From positions 1-36,122 of the forward strand of contig JANXMB010000130.1 of assembly GCA_025354865.1 (NCBI GenBank): DNA of 36,122 nt, given 5' to 3'. Shown in pieces: positions 17,018 through 25,818 of this stretch. The stretch comes from Acetobacteraceae bacterium (GTDB lineage Bacteria > Pseudomonadota > Alphaproteobacteria > Acetobacterales > Acetobacteraceae). Positions within the stretch are counted from its first letter, which is position 1; each line of letters starts with the position of its first letter. Made by a program: the position numbers and the translations under genes. The notes below the pieces were generated by a model. That model was not told the origin of the DNA. It made no database searches and saw nothing but the letters and a program-made list of their open reading frames with translations.

Positions 17018-17132
17018 ACCATGATCGTTTGAGGTCGCACGCGATCTCGGCGTTGGATCATGGTCTAAGCCTTTGTTTGAGAGGGTGATTCACGCCCGAG
17101 GTTGAAGTCAACCTCAAGCGATCACGCTCTAG
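17014..17132 (-). repeat. Two-hairpin palindromic repeat, family A, filling a convergent gap
   Basis: The whole gap between the aminotransferase-like gene and the SulP gene is this element. It has perfect 13-bp arms at 17014-17026 and 17056-17068 (TTAGACCATGATC and complement) and perfect 8-bp arms at 17098-17105 and 17108-17115 (GAGGTTGA and complement), enclosed by near-perfect AGAGGGTGAT/ATCACGCTCT. Read on the minus strand it runs TAGAGCGTGAT, hairpin, GTGAATC, CAAACAAAGGCTTAGA, hairpin, CTAA, the same plan as the elements at 21354, 34426 and 35866. The TAG at one end is the stop codon of the aminotransferase-like gene, and that at the other end is the stop codon of the SulP gene. Confidence 0.85.
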
Positions 17133-18763
17133 CCTTCCGCGTGCCGAGCGATCGCTTCCTCGACCGAACGAAAAATCCACTCCGGCCCGAACGCCCGCAA
17201 CAGCCCTGTCCGCTCCGCTTGCCGCAACGCGCGCTCGGCCGACAATCGGGCGACGGCAACGGCGATACCGCGCGCGCGCAGGACTGCGATGGTGCGGATC
17301 AGCATGCCGGCGCCGGTGTAGTCGATGTCGATCGTGCCGGACGCCTCGATCACCACCAGCCGGACCGGCTGCGGCGCGCGTTCGATCGCCGCCTTCAAAG
17401 CCCCCCGCACGAAGGCGGCATTGGTGAAAATCAGTGGCGCGGCGGGGGCGAAGACCAACACGCCGGGCACGTATTCGGCGCCGCCGTCGTCGGGCGGCCA
17501 CCAGACCGTGGTGCCGGGCGCGCGGGCCAATTCCACGCAATGCGGGCGGGCGACGACGTAGAAACTGTGCAATAGCGAAAATACAACGCCGAGCACGATG
17601 CCGGTTTGAATGGGCAGCAGCACGACAAGCAGCGCGCAAGCCAGCGCGAGCACGATCTCCGACCCGCCGCGCACCGCGATTCGCACCAACTCGCCCAGCC
17701 GGAACAGGCGCGTCGCGACGCCGATCAGCAGCCCTCCCAACGCCGCATGGGGGAGAAAGCCGAGCACGGCACCGCCGCCGAACAACAGCGCGAGGGCGAG
17801 GACGATGGCCACCAGACCGGCCCATTGCGAGCCGCCCCCGGCCTCGGCCACCACTGCTGTGCGCGGGGGGCTGGCATTGACCGGGAACCCGCCGATCAGC
17901 CCGGCGAGGATGCTTCCGGCGCCGATGCCGGCGAAATCGCGGGCGACGTGCAACGGCCCCTCGGGTTGGGAGGGATAGGCACGCAGGACGGCGGCGGTTT
18001 GCACCATGCACACCATCGCGATGAGAGGCACGAGCGGCAGCAGCGCATAGACATCGGCGAAGGTCGGCATTTCCACGACCGGCAGGCCCGCGTGCAGCGC
18101 CCCCAGCATGGCGACTTGCGGGTGCCACAGGGCGACAACGCAGGATACCACCACCAGCGCCAAAAGGGCGCCGGGCACCTTCGGCATGACGATTTCGGTC
18201 GTGCGCACGATCGCCAGCACCGACAGGCCGATCCCGACCGACCAGCGATCGGCGTCCCCGATGTGCTGCCAAATCGTCGCCATGCGGGCCGGTAGACTTG
18301 GATCGCCAGGCGGGAGAAACACGGATGCGGGCAAGCCGAGCACGATGGGCAGTTGGCCGACGACGATGTGAATGGCGACGCCGGTCAGGAAGCCGGTCAC
18401 CACCGGCAGCGACAACAAATCCGCCACCCAACCGGCCCGCAGCACCGCCGCGCCGATCAGCATCGCGCCCACCATGATGGCCAACAAACCGGCCAGGGCC
18501 GCGTAATGCGGGCTGCCTACCACCGCGATCGCCGCCAATCCCGCCGCGAAAATCGGCGCCACGGTCGAATCGGCACCGGCCGAGAGGAACCGGTTGGTGC
18601 CGAAAATGGCAAAGCCGATCCCGCCGGCTACGAAGGTGTACAACCCGGCCTCCGCCGGCATGCCTGCCAGATGCGCGGTCGCGATCTGTTCGGGGATCGC
18701 GATGGCGGCCAGGAGCAATCCCGCAACACCGTCTTGCATCCTACCGTGGCGGAGTCCGATCAT
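17129..18763 (-). CDS. SulP-family anion transporter with C-terminal STAS domain
   Basis: The 544-residue inner-membrane protein begins MIGLRHGRMQDGVAGLLLAA, then has the SulP core with about 12-14 membrane segments, including the conserved IPEQIATAHLAGMPAEAGLY region and GLIGGFPVNASPPRTAV. A cytoplasmic STAS domain fills about the last 110 residues (VLVFAPAAPLIFTNA to the end), with the DIDYTGA loop matching the anti-anti-sigma-like phosphorylation loop. SulP proteins move sulfate, bicarbonate, C4-dicarboxylates or similar anions; the substrate cannot be told here. The frame is open further upstream to 18970, but that part is the antisense of the crotonase-like gene. No good ribosome site marks 18763, so the exact start is less sure. 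Its stop lies in the family A repeat. Confidence 0.88.
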   Translation of the reverse strand: MIGLRHGRMQDGVAGLLLAAIAIPEQIATAHLAGMPAEAGLYTFVAGGIGFAIFGTNRFLSAGADSTVAPIFAAGLAAIAVVGSPHYAALAGLLAIMVGAMLIGAAVLRAGWVADLLSLPVVTGFLTGVAIHIVVGQLPIVLGLPASVFLPPGDPSLPARMATIWQHIGDADRWSVGIGLSVLAIVRTTEIVMPKVPGALLALVVVSCVVALWHPQVAMLGALHAGLPVVEMPTFADVYALLPLVPLIAMVCMVQTAAVLRAYPSQPEGPLHVARDFAGIGAGSILAGLIGGFPVNASPPRTAVVAEAGGGSQWAGLVAIVLALALLFGGGAVLGFLPHAALGGLLIGVATRLFRLGELVRIAVRGGSEIVLALACALLVVLLPIQTGIVLGVVFSLLHSFYVVARPHCVELARAPGTTVWWPPDDGGAEYVPGVLVFAPAAPLIFTNAAFVRGALKAAIERAPQPVRLVVIEASGTIDIDYTGAGMLIRTIAVLRARGIAVAVARLSAERALRQAERTGLLRAFGPEWIFRSVEEAIARHAEG

Positions 18764-18812
18764 AGGGCGACTTCTACGCCCCTTCCCCACCGCCGACGCA
18801 AAGGATTCCGCC

Positions 18813-19583
18813 ATGTCCGATCTGGTGTTACGCGACGACCGGGACGGCGTGGCATGGCTGACCATGAACCGACCGGCCGCACGCAACGCCCTGTCGATGG
18901 CGCTGATGACGGCGATGGAGGCCGAATTGATCGCGATCGAGGCCGATCCCTCGGTGCGCGTGGTGGTCATCGCCGGGGCCGGTCCGGCCTTCTGCGCCGG
19001 GCACGACCTGCGGGAGGTTCGGGCGACCCCGACGCGAGAAGCCTACACGGAACTGTTTGCCCTGTGCGCGCGGCTGATGCAGCGGATCGTGGCATTACCC
19101 AAGCCGACGATCGCCCGGGTCCATGGCGTCGCCACCGCCGCCGGCTGCCAACTCGTCGCCAGCGTCGATCTTGCCATCGCCGGCCAGTCCGCTCGGTTTG
19201 CCACGCCGGGGGTCGATATCGGCCTGTTTTGCAGCACCCCGATGGTGGCACTCAGTCGCGCGGTGGGGCGCAAGGCGGCGATGGAGATGCTACTAACCGG
19301 CGATCTAATGTCGGCCGAGCACGCGCGGTCGATCGGGCTGGTCAACCAAGCGGTGCCGGACGCGGACCTGGATGCCGCCGTCGCCGCCCTCGCCGCTCGG
19401 GTTAGCAATGGCAGCCCGACTGCAATCGCCATCGGCAAAGCCGTTTTCCAGCGTCAGGCCGATATGGATTTGCCGGATGCGTACGCTTTTGCGTCGGCCA
19501 CGATGACGGAGAACATGCTGGCCCGCGACGCGGAGGAAGGGATCGACGCCTTCCTGCAAAAACGCCCGCCGGTCTGGTCTTGA
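18813..19583 (+). CDS. Enoyl-CoA hydratase/isomerase (crotonase) family protein, ECHDC3-like
   Basis: The 256-residue protein has the crotonase fold: the oxyanion-hole blocks AFCAGHDLREV and GVATAAGCQLVAS are present, so CoA-thioester binding is likely. The two catalytic glutamates of true enoyl-CoA hydratases are not in their usual places; the segments read AAGCQLVAS and TPGVDIGLFCSTPMVALSRA, the pattern of ECHDC3-like proteins. Classical hydration is therefore doubtful. AAGGA precedes ATG 18813. It is divergent from the SulP gene and 35 nt upstream of the CbpA gene on the same strand. The specific substrate is unknown. Confidence 0.87.
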   Translation: MSDLVLRDDRDGVAWLTMNRPAARNALSMALMTAMEAELIAIEADPSVRVVVIAGAGPAFCAGHDLREVRATPTREAYTELFALCARLMQRIVALPKPTIARVHGVATAAGCQLVASVDLAIAGQSARFATPGVDIGLFCSTPMVALSRAVGRKAAMEMLLTGDLMSAEHARSIGLVNQAVPDADLDAAVAALAARVSNGSPTAIAIGKAVFQRQADMDLPDAYAFASATMTENMLARDAEEGIDAFLQKRPPVWS

Positions 19584-19618
19584 TGTTCCTCGAGCGGCCT
19601 ATTACCTGAAAGCGGCCC

Positions 19619-20569
19619 ATGAACGATCCGTATGCAATCCTCGGCGTGCAGAAATCGGACGACGCGGCGGCCATCCGCGCGGCGTATCGTAAACTCGCAA
19701 AAACCCATCACCCCGACCTCAATCCCGGCAAACCCGGAGCGTTGGACCGGTTCAAGGAAATCGCCAGCGCCTACGAATTGCTGTCCGATGCGGACAAGCG
19801 GGCGAAATTCGATCGGGGGGAGATCGACGCCGCCGGCAATGAAATCCACCGCGAGCAGCGCTTCTACCGCGATTTCGGCGACGATCATCGGCGCTACGGG
19901 GCGGCGCCGGACGATCTGGACGGTATTTTCGCTCAGGCGTTCGGCCAGCGCGGCGGGCGCGGCTTTAACGCGCGCGGGCGCGATGCACACTACACGCTGA
20001 CTGTCGGATTCGTCGACGCCGCCAACGGCACCACACGCCGGATCGCCTTGCCGGAGGGACGCACCTTGGATGTGCGCATCCCCGCCGGTTCGGCCGACGG
20101 GCACGTGCTGCGCTTGAAAGGCCAGGGTGCGCCCGGCATCGGCGAAGGCCCGCCCGGCGACGCACTGGTGGAGATCGCGGTGGCGCCGCACCCGTTGTTC
20201 CGCCGCGAAGGCGACGACATCGTGGTGGAACTACCGATCTCGGTCGCGGAAGCGGTGTTGGGCACCGCGCTGGAGGTGCCGACGATCAAGGGCAAAGTGC
20301 GGCTGGCCATTCCGCCGGGGTCCGGCAGCGGCACCCGCCTGCGCCTGCGCGGCCGAGGCATTCGCGACGGGCACCAGTTCGTGCAACTGCACATCGTCCA
20401 CCCGCCCGGGGAGGAGCCGGAACTCGCCGCGTTCCTGAAAGACTGGACTCCGAAGAACCCGTTCGATCCTCGCGCTGGCCTGAAAGACGCCGGCTTCGAC
20501 AGCCCCGCCGCAGACGCCGCCGGCTCGGCCGACACCGGACCCGACCCTTCGACCGGGGGTGCGGCATGA
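19619..20569 (+). CDS. cbpA: CbpA-type J-domain co-chaperone (DnaJ without zinc finger)
   Basis: The 316-residue protein stimulates DnaK-type Hsp70 ATPase activity. The J domain is residues 1-68 with the essential HPD at 31-33. A G/F-poor linker (about 70-120) follows, then the two DnaJ C-terminal substrate-binding beta domains (about 122-290), including IPAGSADGHVLRLKGQG and VPTIKGKVRLAIPPGSGSG. No CxxCxGxG zinc repeats are present, which separates it from DnaJ proper. The C-terminal tail is Ala/Pro/Asp-rich. The 4-nt overlap with the following modulator gene, as in cbpA-cbpM operons elsewhere, supports the assignment. Confidence 0.9.
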   Translation: MNDPYAILGVQKSDDAAAIRAAYRKLAKTHHPDLNPGKPGALDRFKEIASAYELLSDADKRAKFDRGEIDAAGNEIHREQRFYRDFGDDHRRYGAAPDDLDGIFAQAFGQRGGRGFNARGRDAHYTLTVGFVDAANGTTRRIALPEGRTLDVRIPAGSADGHVLRLKGQGAPGIGEGPPGDALVEIAVAPHPLFRREGDDIVVELPISVAEAVLGTALEVPTIKGKVRLAIPPGSGSGTRLRLRGRGIRDGHQFVQLHIVHPPGEEPELAAFLKDWTPKNPFDPRAGLKDAGFDSPAADAAGSADTGPDPSTGGAA

Positions 20570-20892
20570 TGCGTGCGACCACCATCGTCGCATTGTGCGA
20601 TGGACTGCGGGAAACCGATCTGCTGACCTGGGTGGAGCGCGGCTGGGTCCGCCCGGACGACGGCCTGTCGTTCCAGGATGCCGACGTCGCCCGCGTGCGC
20701 CTGATCCACGAATTGCTGTTCCGGATGGACATGCGGGAAGACGCGATTCCGCTGATTCTGTCGTTGCTGGATCAGGTTTACGACCTGCGCGGCGCGCTGC
20801 ATGCCGTGCTCGGCGCCATCCGGGACCAGCCGGCCCCAGTGCGCGGTGCGGTAACATTGCGCGGTGCCATCCTGGCGGGGCTGCGGCTTTAG
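20566..20892 (+). CDS. cbpM: CbpM-like chaperone modulator
   Basis: This 108-residue protein is small and helical, with a MerR-like N-terminal part (LRETDLLTWVERGWVRP, then FQDADVARVRLIHEL) and the CbpM-typical DAIPLILSLLDQVYDLR. In other bacteria CbpM binds the J domain of CbpA and inhibits it. The start ATG overlaps the cbpA stop (ATGA, 20566-20569); a second ATG at 20569 is also possible. Overlap and partner identity make the function likely, though the sequence alone is short. Confidence 0.85.
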   Translation: MMRATTIVALCDGLRETDLLTWVERGWVRPDDGLSFQDADVARVRLIHELLFRMDMREDAIPLILSLLDQVYDLRGALHAVLGAIRDQPAPVRGAVTLRGAILAGLRL

Positions 20893-20926
20893 CCGTATCC
20901 TCGGCCCGTTCGCGAGGGAGCAGGCC

Positions 20927-21349
20927 ATGCTGACCATCAAGCAAATCGACCATCTGGTGCTGCGGGTCGTCGACCTGCCGAAGATGCTGGCATTCTACAT
21001 CGACACCATCGGATGCAGCCTGGAAAAAACGCAGGAGGCGCTGGGGCTGTACCAACTCCGGGCGGGCAGTTCGTTGATCGATCTGGTGCCGGTGGACGGG
21101 CCGCTGGGGCTGAAAGGCGGTGCCCCGCCGGGGCGGGAGGCACGCAACCTCGATCATTTCTGCGTGCAGATCGACCCGTTCGATGCCGACGCTGTGATCG
21201 CGCATCTGAAGGCGCACGGAGCCGATCCCGCGCCGGTCGCATCCCGCTACGGGGCACAGGGTCAGGGACCGTCGATCTACGTGGCGGACCCCGAGGGCAA
21301 TGTGGTGGAACTGAAAGGCCCGCCCTGGCCGGACGGGGTCGCGCCGTAA
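20927..21349 (+). CDS. VOC (glyoxalase/dioxygenase superfamily) protein
   Basis: The 140-residue protein has one pair of beta-alpha-beta-beta-beta modules. The N-terminal module starts MLTIKQIDHLVLRVVD with a likely metal-binding His, and the C-terminal one has LDHFCVQI and ends with DPEGNVVELKG, whose Glu is the usual last metal ligand. GGGAG lies at 20915-20919, ahead of ATG 20927; the frame runs back to 20864 inside cbpM, but that has no ribosome site. Members act on glyoxal adducts, fosfomycin or aromatic diols; I cannot choose between them. Confidence 0.85.
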   Translation: MLTIKQIDHLVLRVVDLPKMLAFYIDTIGCSLEKTQEALGLYQLRAGSSLIDLVPVDGPLGLKGGAPPGREARNLDHFCVQIDPFDADAVIAHLKAHGADPAPVASRYGAQGQGPSIYVADPEGNVVELKGPPWPDGVAP

Positions 21350-21353
21350 CCGG

Positions 21354-21459
21354 TTAGAGCGCGATGACCGGAGGTGGAATCACCGGAGGTCTTAATCGCG
21401 CGACCAAACAATAGGTTAGATCGCGATACGTGAGCGAGAGCGAACGCATCGCGCTCTAA
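21354..21459 (+). repeat. Two-hairpin palindromic repeat, family B, copy 1
   Basis: The element is bounded by perfect 12-bp inverted ends (TTAGAGCGCGAT at 21354-21365 and ATCGCGCTCTAA at 21448-21459). Inside, GCGCGAT (21359-21365) can pair with ATCGCGC (21395-21401) to make a first hairpin, and CGCGAT near 21422 with ATCGCG at 21448 to make a second, joined by CAAACAATAGGTTAGA. Nearly identical copies lie at 34426-34530 and 35866-35970 in the same orientation. It starts 4 nt after the stop of the VOC gene, in the gap facing convergent folC. Confidence 0.92.
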
Positions 21460-21511
21460 TACCAGCCGACCGAACCTCTGACTCTCTCGCAAGCGGTCGG
21501 TCGGCTGGTAT
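21459..21511. terminator. Long perfect hairpin in the VOC/folC convergent gap
   Basis: ATACCAGCCGACCGA (21459-21473) is perfectly complementary to 21497-21511, a 15-bp stem with a 23-nt loop. It touches the end of the family B repeat. No T-run follows on either strand, so it may be a bidirectional barrier or folded element rather than a classical terminator. Confidence 0.5.
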
Positions 21512-21560
21512 CCTCTTGATTTCGCGCGCAGCCGCCACGCCAACCCTGCGCGCATACCGG

Positions 21561-22844
21561 TCAGCCGTTCGGCCGACCGGTATAACCGTCCGCTTTCAGC
21601 ACCTCGGCCGCCAGATACAAGCTGCCGCAGATCAACACCCGAGCAGGCGGCGCGTTCGGCAGCGCGGCCAAAGCAGCCAAAGCGGCGGCCAGGGTCGGGC
21701 CGGCTCGCGCGACGCCACCCGATGCCGCAATCGCTTCATCCACCGACATTGCCGCATGCTGTTCGGCTTCCGCGATCGCCCAAACCGATGCCGCCTCGGG
21801 GATCAACGGGCGCAGGAACCCGGCGCCGTCCTTCGCCCGATTGAGCCCCACCACCAGATGCGTCGGCCGATCCCGCCAACCCTGCAGGTGCTCGGCCAAC
21901 GCCGCCCCGGCGCCGGGATTGTGCCCGCCGTCCAACCACAACTCCCACTCCGGCGGCAGCATCGCCGCCAGTCGGCCGCGCAGATGTTGCAGGCGGGCGG
22001 GCCAGTCGGCGGCGGCAACCCCCGGCCCGATCGCCGCATCCGGCAACCCCAGACCGCTCGCTCGGAGTGCCGCGATCGCGATTCCGGCATTGTCCCACTG
22101 GTGCGCGCCGGGCAAGCCGAGCGGGGGAAGGGTCAGGGTTCCGTGGGAGTCGGTGAAGCGGAAGGGTTCGATGTCCCAATCGCGCCCGCGCACCACCGCC
22201 GGGGCGCCGATCGCAGCGGCGCGATCCAGCAGAACGCGCAGAACCTCCGGCGGTTGGGCACCGATCGCCACGGGCACGCCGGGTTTCAAGATCCCCGCTT
22301 TCTCCGCCGCGATCGCCGCGAGGGTGTCGCCGAGCAGTTCCTTGTGATCGAGGGATATCGACGCGATCGCGGTTGCGGCCGGCGGGGGGATGACGTTGGT
22401 CGCATCGCCGCGCCCGCCCAATCCGACCTCCAGCACGCAGAGATCGGCCGGGGTATTGGCGAACATGTGGAAAGCGGCGGCGGCGATGACTTCGAATAAG
22501 GTGATGGGGGTGTTGGCGTTCGTCGCCTCGATATGCGCCATCGCGGCGTTCAACACGGGATCGGACACGATTTGCCCGGCAATCCGAAACCGCTCGTTGA
22601 ACCGCACCAGATGCGGGGAGGTGAAGACATGCACGCGCCAGCCCGCAGCCTCGGCGATGGCACGCAGGAAGGCGCAGGTGCTGCCTTTGCCGTTGGTGCC
22701 GGCGACGTGGATGACCGGGGGCAGACGCCGTTCGGGATTGCCCAGCTTCGCCAGCAAGCCGTGCAGACGATCGAGGCTGAGGTCCATCAGTCGCGGATGC
22801 AGCGCGGTCAGGCGTGCGAGAACCGGGTCGGTATTGTCGCTCAC
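21561..22844 (-). CDS. folC: FolC, folylpolyglutamate/dihydrofolate synthase
   Basis: FolC adds glutamate to dihydropteroate and to folates in the cytoplasm. The 427-residue protein has the ATP-binding loop GTNGKGS (49-55), then FTSPHLVRFNERFRI, the Mur-ligase-like VLEVGLGGRGDATNVI with the carbamylated-Lys region SISLDHKELLGDT, and the C-terminal LWLDGGHNPGAGAAL. The start is GTG 22844, whose GTGA overlaps the accD stop; the frame to 22871 lies inside accD. It is the last gene of the trpB-trpA-accD-folC cassette, an arrangement shared with other alphaproteobacteria. Confidence 0.95.
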   Translation of the reverse strand: MSDNTDPVLARLTALHPRLMDLSLDRLHGLLAKLGNPERRLPPVIHVAGTNGKGSTCAFLRAIAEAAGWRVHVFTSPHLVRFNERFRIAGQIVSDPVLNAAMAHIEATNANTPITLFEVIAAAAFHMFANTPADLCVLEVGLGGRGDATNVIPPPAATAIASISLDHKELLGDTLAAIAAEKAGILKPGVPVAIGAQPPEVLRVLLDRAAAIGAPAVVRGRDWDIEPFRFTDSHGTLTLPPLGLPGAHQWDNAGIAIAALRASGLGLPDAAIGPGVAAADWPARLQHLRGRLAAMLPPEWELWLDGGHNPGAGAALAEHLQGWRDRPTHLVVGLNRAKDGAGFLRPLIPEAASVWAIAEAEQHAAMSVDEAIAASGGVARAGPTLAAALAALAALPNAPPARVLICGSLYLAAEVLKADGYTGRPNG

Positions 22845-23707
22845 GCTGCCGCCGGAAGGTCCCTGACACACAGCAGGCCGACGATCCGCGCCAAAGTGGC
22901 CCGCATGTCGGCGCGCTTGACGACCATGTCGATGATGCCGTGATCCAACAGATACTCGGCCCGCTGGAACCCCTCGGGCAGCTTTTCCCGCACGGTTTGT
23001 TCGATCACACGGGCGCCGGCGAAGCCGATCAGGGCGCCGGGTTCGGCGATCTGGATATCGCCCAGCATGGCGAAGCTGGCGGTCACGCCGCCGGTGGTCG
23101 GGTCGGTCAGCACCACGATGTAGGGCAGCCCGGCATCCTTGACCAAGCGGGTGGCGATGATGGATCGGGGCATTTGCATCAGGCTGATCGCGCCTTCCTG
23201 CATGCGCGCGCCGCCGGAAGCGGTGAACACGATCAGCGGCGCATCCTGAAGGACGGCAAGACGAGCGGCATCGACCAGCCCATTGCCAACGGCGGCGCCC
23301 ATGGAACCGCCGATGAAATCGAACTCCATAGCCGCCACGACGGCTTTCCGCCCGCCGATCGTGCCGTGCGCGACGGCGATGGCATCGTCGAGATGGGTTT
23401 TCTCGCGCGCTTCCTTCAACCGGTCGTTGTAGCGCTTGGTGTCGCGAAACTTCAGCGGATCGGCAACGGCCTTACGCAGTTCGATGCGATTGAAGCTGCC
23501 TTCGTCGAAGGTCCAAGACAGGCGTTCGAGCGCGCTGCCCCGCATATGGTGCCCGCAATGGCCGCAGACCTTCATCCCCGACAGAAGGTCGCGGTGGAAA
23601 ATCATCTGCTGGCACGACGGGCATTGATGCCAGAGATTGTCCGGCACCTCCCGCTTAGCGAACAGGGTCCGAATTTTCGGTCGAACGAACTCGGTGAGCC
23701 AGCTCAT
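22841..23707 (-). CDS. accD: AccD, acetyl-CoA carboxylase carboxyltransferase subunit beta
   Basis: AccD and AccA form the carboxyltransferase that makes malonyl-CoA for fatty-acid synthesis. The 288-residue protein has the N-terminal zinc ribbon with Cys29, Cys32, Cys48 and Cys51, and the carboxyltransferase core with GGSMGAAVGNGLVDAA, ASGGARMQEG and DPTTGGVTASFAMLGDI. Its ATG overlaps the trpA stop by 4 nt (23704-23707) and its stop overlaps the folC start, so synthesis is likely translationally coupled. Length and motifs are normal. Confidence 0.96.
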   Translation of the reverse strand: MSWLTEFVRPKIRTLFAKREVPDNLWHQCPSCQQMIFHRDLLSGMKVCGHCGHHMRGSALERLSWTFDEGSFNRIELRKAVADPLKFRDTKRYNDRLKEAREKTHLDDAIAVAHGTIGGRKAVVAAMEFDFIGGSMGAAVGNGLVDAARLAVLQDAPLIVFTASGGARMQEGAISLMQMPRSIIATRLVKDAGLPYIVVLTDPTTGGVTASFAMLGDIQIAEPGALIGFAGARVIEQTVREKLPEGFQRAEYLLDHGIIDMVVKRADMRATLARIVGLLCVRDLPAAA

Positions 23708-24534
23708 GCCTGCGCGCCCTTCCCCCGTACGCTGTCGGCGAGGGCCTTCACCTGCGCCAGGATCGCCTCGACGGTGCCGGGCCGAGCCTTGCCGTCGGCA
23801 TCGAGATTGTTTGCCATGGTTTCGATCAGGGCGGAGGCGACGACGGCGCCATCCGCAATGCGGGACGCTTCCGCCGCCTGCGCCGGGGTGCGCACCCCGA
23901 AGCCGACGGCGATCGGCAGATCGGTTGCATGCCGCACCCGGGGGATAGCCACCGCGAGGTCGGAAGAAGTGGCCCCGCGGGTGCCGGTGATCCCGGTGAT
24001 ACCGATATAATAGACGAACCCGGAACTGCCGTTCAGCACATGCGGCAGGCGGTCAGCATCGGTTGTCGGCGCCACCAGTCGGATGAAATCGATCCCGTTG
24101 GCATTGGTATGCGGCAGCAGAAGGTCGGATTCCTCGGTCGGGAGATCGACGATGATGAACCCATCGACGCCGGCCTTGGCGGCATCTTCGCAGAACGCCT
24201 GCACGCCGTACGACAAGATGGGATTGAGGTAGCCCATCAGCACGATGGGGGTATCGGCGTCCTCGGTGCGGAAGCTACGCACCATGTCGAGGACGAATCG
24301 CAGCTTCACCCCGGCCAGCAAGGCGCGACGGGCGGCGGCCTGGATGATCGGCCCGTCGGCCATGGGGTCGGTGAAGGGAATGCCGATCTCGATCAGGTCG
24401 GCCCCGGCGGCGGGCATGCCGCGCAGCAGCGCCATCGAAGTCGGGCCATCGGGATCCCATGCCTCGACGAAGGGGATCAGCGCGCCCCGGCCTTCTTTTT
24501 TGAGCGCGGCGAAGCGCGCGGCGATCCGGCTCAC
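23704..24534 (-). CDS. trpA: TrpA, tryptophan synthase alpha subunit
   Basis: TrpA cleaves indole-3-glycerol phosphate to indole and glyceraldehyde 3-phosphate and channels indole to TrpB. The 276-residue TIM barrel has both catalytic acids at their classical numbers, E49 (LIEIGIPF) and D60 (DPMADGP). One segment is unusual: [10 protein letters not shown] at 21-30, where most TrpA proteins read FVTAGDP, so Thr and Gly are replaced by Glu and Trp. The overlap with trpB (ATGA, 24531-24534) and with accD fits a coupled operon. Assignment is secure. Confidence 0.95.
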   Translation of the reverse strand: MSRIAARFAALKKEGRGALIPFVEAWDPDGPTSMALLRGMPAAGADLIEIGIPFTDPMADGPIIQAAARRALLAGVKLRFVLDMVRSFRTEDADTPIVLMGYLNPILSYGVQAFCEDAAKAGVDGFIIVDLPTEESDLLLPHTNANGIDFIRLVAPTTDADRLPHVLNGSSGFVYYIGITGITGTRGATSSDLAVAIPRVRHATDLPIAVGFGVRTPAQAAEASRIADGAVVASALIETMANNLDADGKARPGTVEAILAQVKALADSVRGKGAQA

Positions 24535-25775
24535 AGCTTCACCCCCAGATGGGCGGCAACCGTGAAAATGTCTTTGTCGCCGCGCCCGCAGAGGTTCATC
24601 AGGACGATCTTTTCCCGATCCAACGTCGGCGCCAGTTTCGTGACGTAGGCCAGCGCATGGGCGGGTTCCAGCGCGGGAATGATGCCCTCGGTCTGGGTGC
24701 AGAGCTGGAACGCGGCCAGTGCCTCGTTATCCGTCGCCGAAACGTACTCGACGCGCTTTATATCGTGCAGCCAGGAATGTTCCGGCCCGATGCCGGGGTA
24801 ATCGAGGCCGGCGCTGATCGAGTGTGCCTCGATGATCTGGCCGTCGTCGTCCTGCAGCAAATAGGTGCGGTTGCCGTGCAGCACGCCCGGCCGCCCGCCG
24901 GTCAAGGACGCCGCGTGCTGGCCGGTTTCGATCCCGTGCCCGCCGGCCTCGACACCGATCAGCCGCACGGATGCATCGTCGAGGAACGGATGAAACAGGC
25001 CCATAGCATTCGATCCACCGCCGATGCAGGCGACGCAAACGTCGGGCAGCCGTCCCTCGGCTTCGCGCATCTGCACCTTGGCTTCCTCGCCGATCACCGA
25101 CTGGAAGTCGCGTACCATCATCGGGTACGGATGCGGGCCGGCGACGGTGCCGATGATGTAGAACGTGTCTTCGACATTGGCGACCCAATCGCGCATCGCC
25201 TCGTTCATCGCGTCCTTCAGGGTGCCGGCGCCGGAGGTCACGGCCTTCACCTCCGCCCCCAGCAGCTTCATGCGGAACACGTTCGGCGCTTGGCGTTCGA
25301 CGTCGGTGGCACCCATGTAGACCGTGCATGGCAGCCCGAACAACGCACACATCGTGGCGGTGGCGACACCGTGCTGCCCGGCCCCGGTCTCGGCGATGAT
25401 GCGGGTTTTGCCCATGCGCCGCGCCAGCAGGATCTGGCCCATGCAGTTATTGGCCTTGTGCGACCCGGTATGGTTCAACTCGTCGCGCTTGAAATAAACC
25501 TTCGCCCCGCCCAGCCGCTCGGTCAGTCGCTTCGCATACCACAGCGGGCTCGGCCGCCCGACATAATGGGTCAAATGGGATTTCAGATCCGCCTGAAACG
25601 CCGGATCGATCTTGGCCTCGGCATAGGCTTGCTCGACCGCGAGGACCAGCGGCATCAGCGTTTCCGCCACGAATCGGCCGCCATATTCCCCGAAGCGGCC
25701 GCGATCGGTCGGGCCGGAGCGCAAGCTGTTCAAGGCGGCGGGGGGGAGCGGTTGGTTCACGCGGCGCGTCTCCAT
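24531..25775 (-). CDS. trpB: TrpB, tryptophan synthase beta subunit
   Basis: TrpB condenses indole with serine to give tryptophan, using PLP. The 414-residue protein has the Schiff-base lysine K107 in HTGSHKANN, the GAGQHGVA block, and the phosphate-binding loop GGGSNA (252-257 region). The start is uncertain: ATG 25775 has no good ribosome site, GTG 25760 has GGAG about 9 nt upstream, and the frame stays open to 25973 through the tandem repeat. Typical family length favours 25775 or 25760. No trpF gene lies upstream, where it is found in many alphaproteobacterial clusters. Confidence 0.95.
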   Translation of the reverse strand: METRRVNQPLPPAALNSLRSGPTDRGRFGEYGGRFVAETLMPLVLAVEQAYAEAKIDPAFQADLKSHLTHYVGRPSPLWYAKRLTERLGGAKVYFKRDELNHTGSHKANNCMGQILLARRMGKTRIIAETGAGQHGVATATMCALFGLPCTVYMGATDVERQAPNVFRMKLLGAEVKAVTSGAGTLKDAMNEAMRDWVANVEDTFYIIGTVAGPHPYPMMVRDFQSVIGEEAKVQMREAEGRLPDVCVACIGGGSNAMGLFHPFLDDASVRLIGVEAGGHGIETGQHAASLTGGRPGVLHGNRTYLLQDDDGQIIEAHSISAGLDYPGIGPEHSWLHDIKRVEYVSATDNEALAAFQLCTQTEGIIPALEPAHALAYVTKLAPTLDREKIVLMNLCGRGDKDIFTVAAHLGVKL

Positions 25776-25818
25776 TGGGTCGATAATCGCGCGCTTGTAG
25801 CCCAGGGACGCGGGTTGG

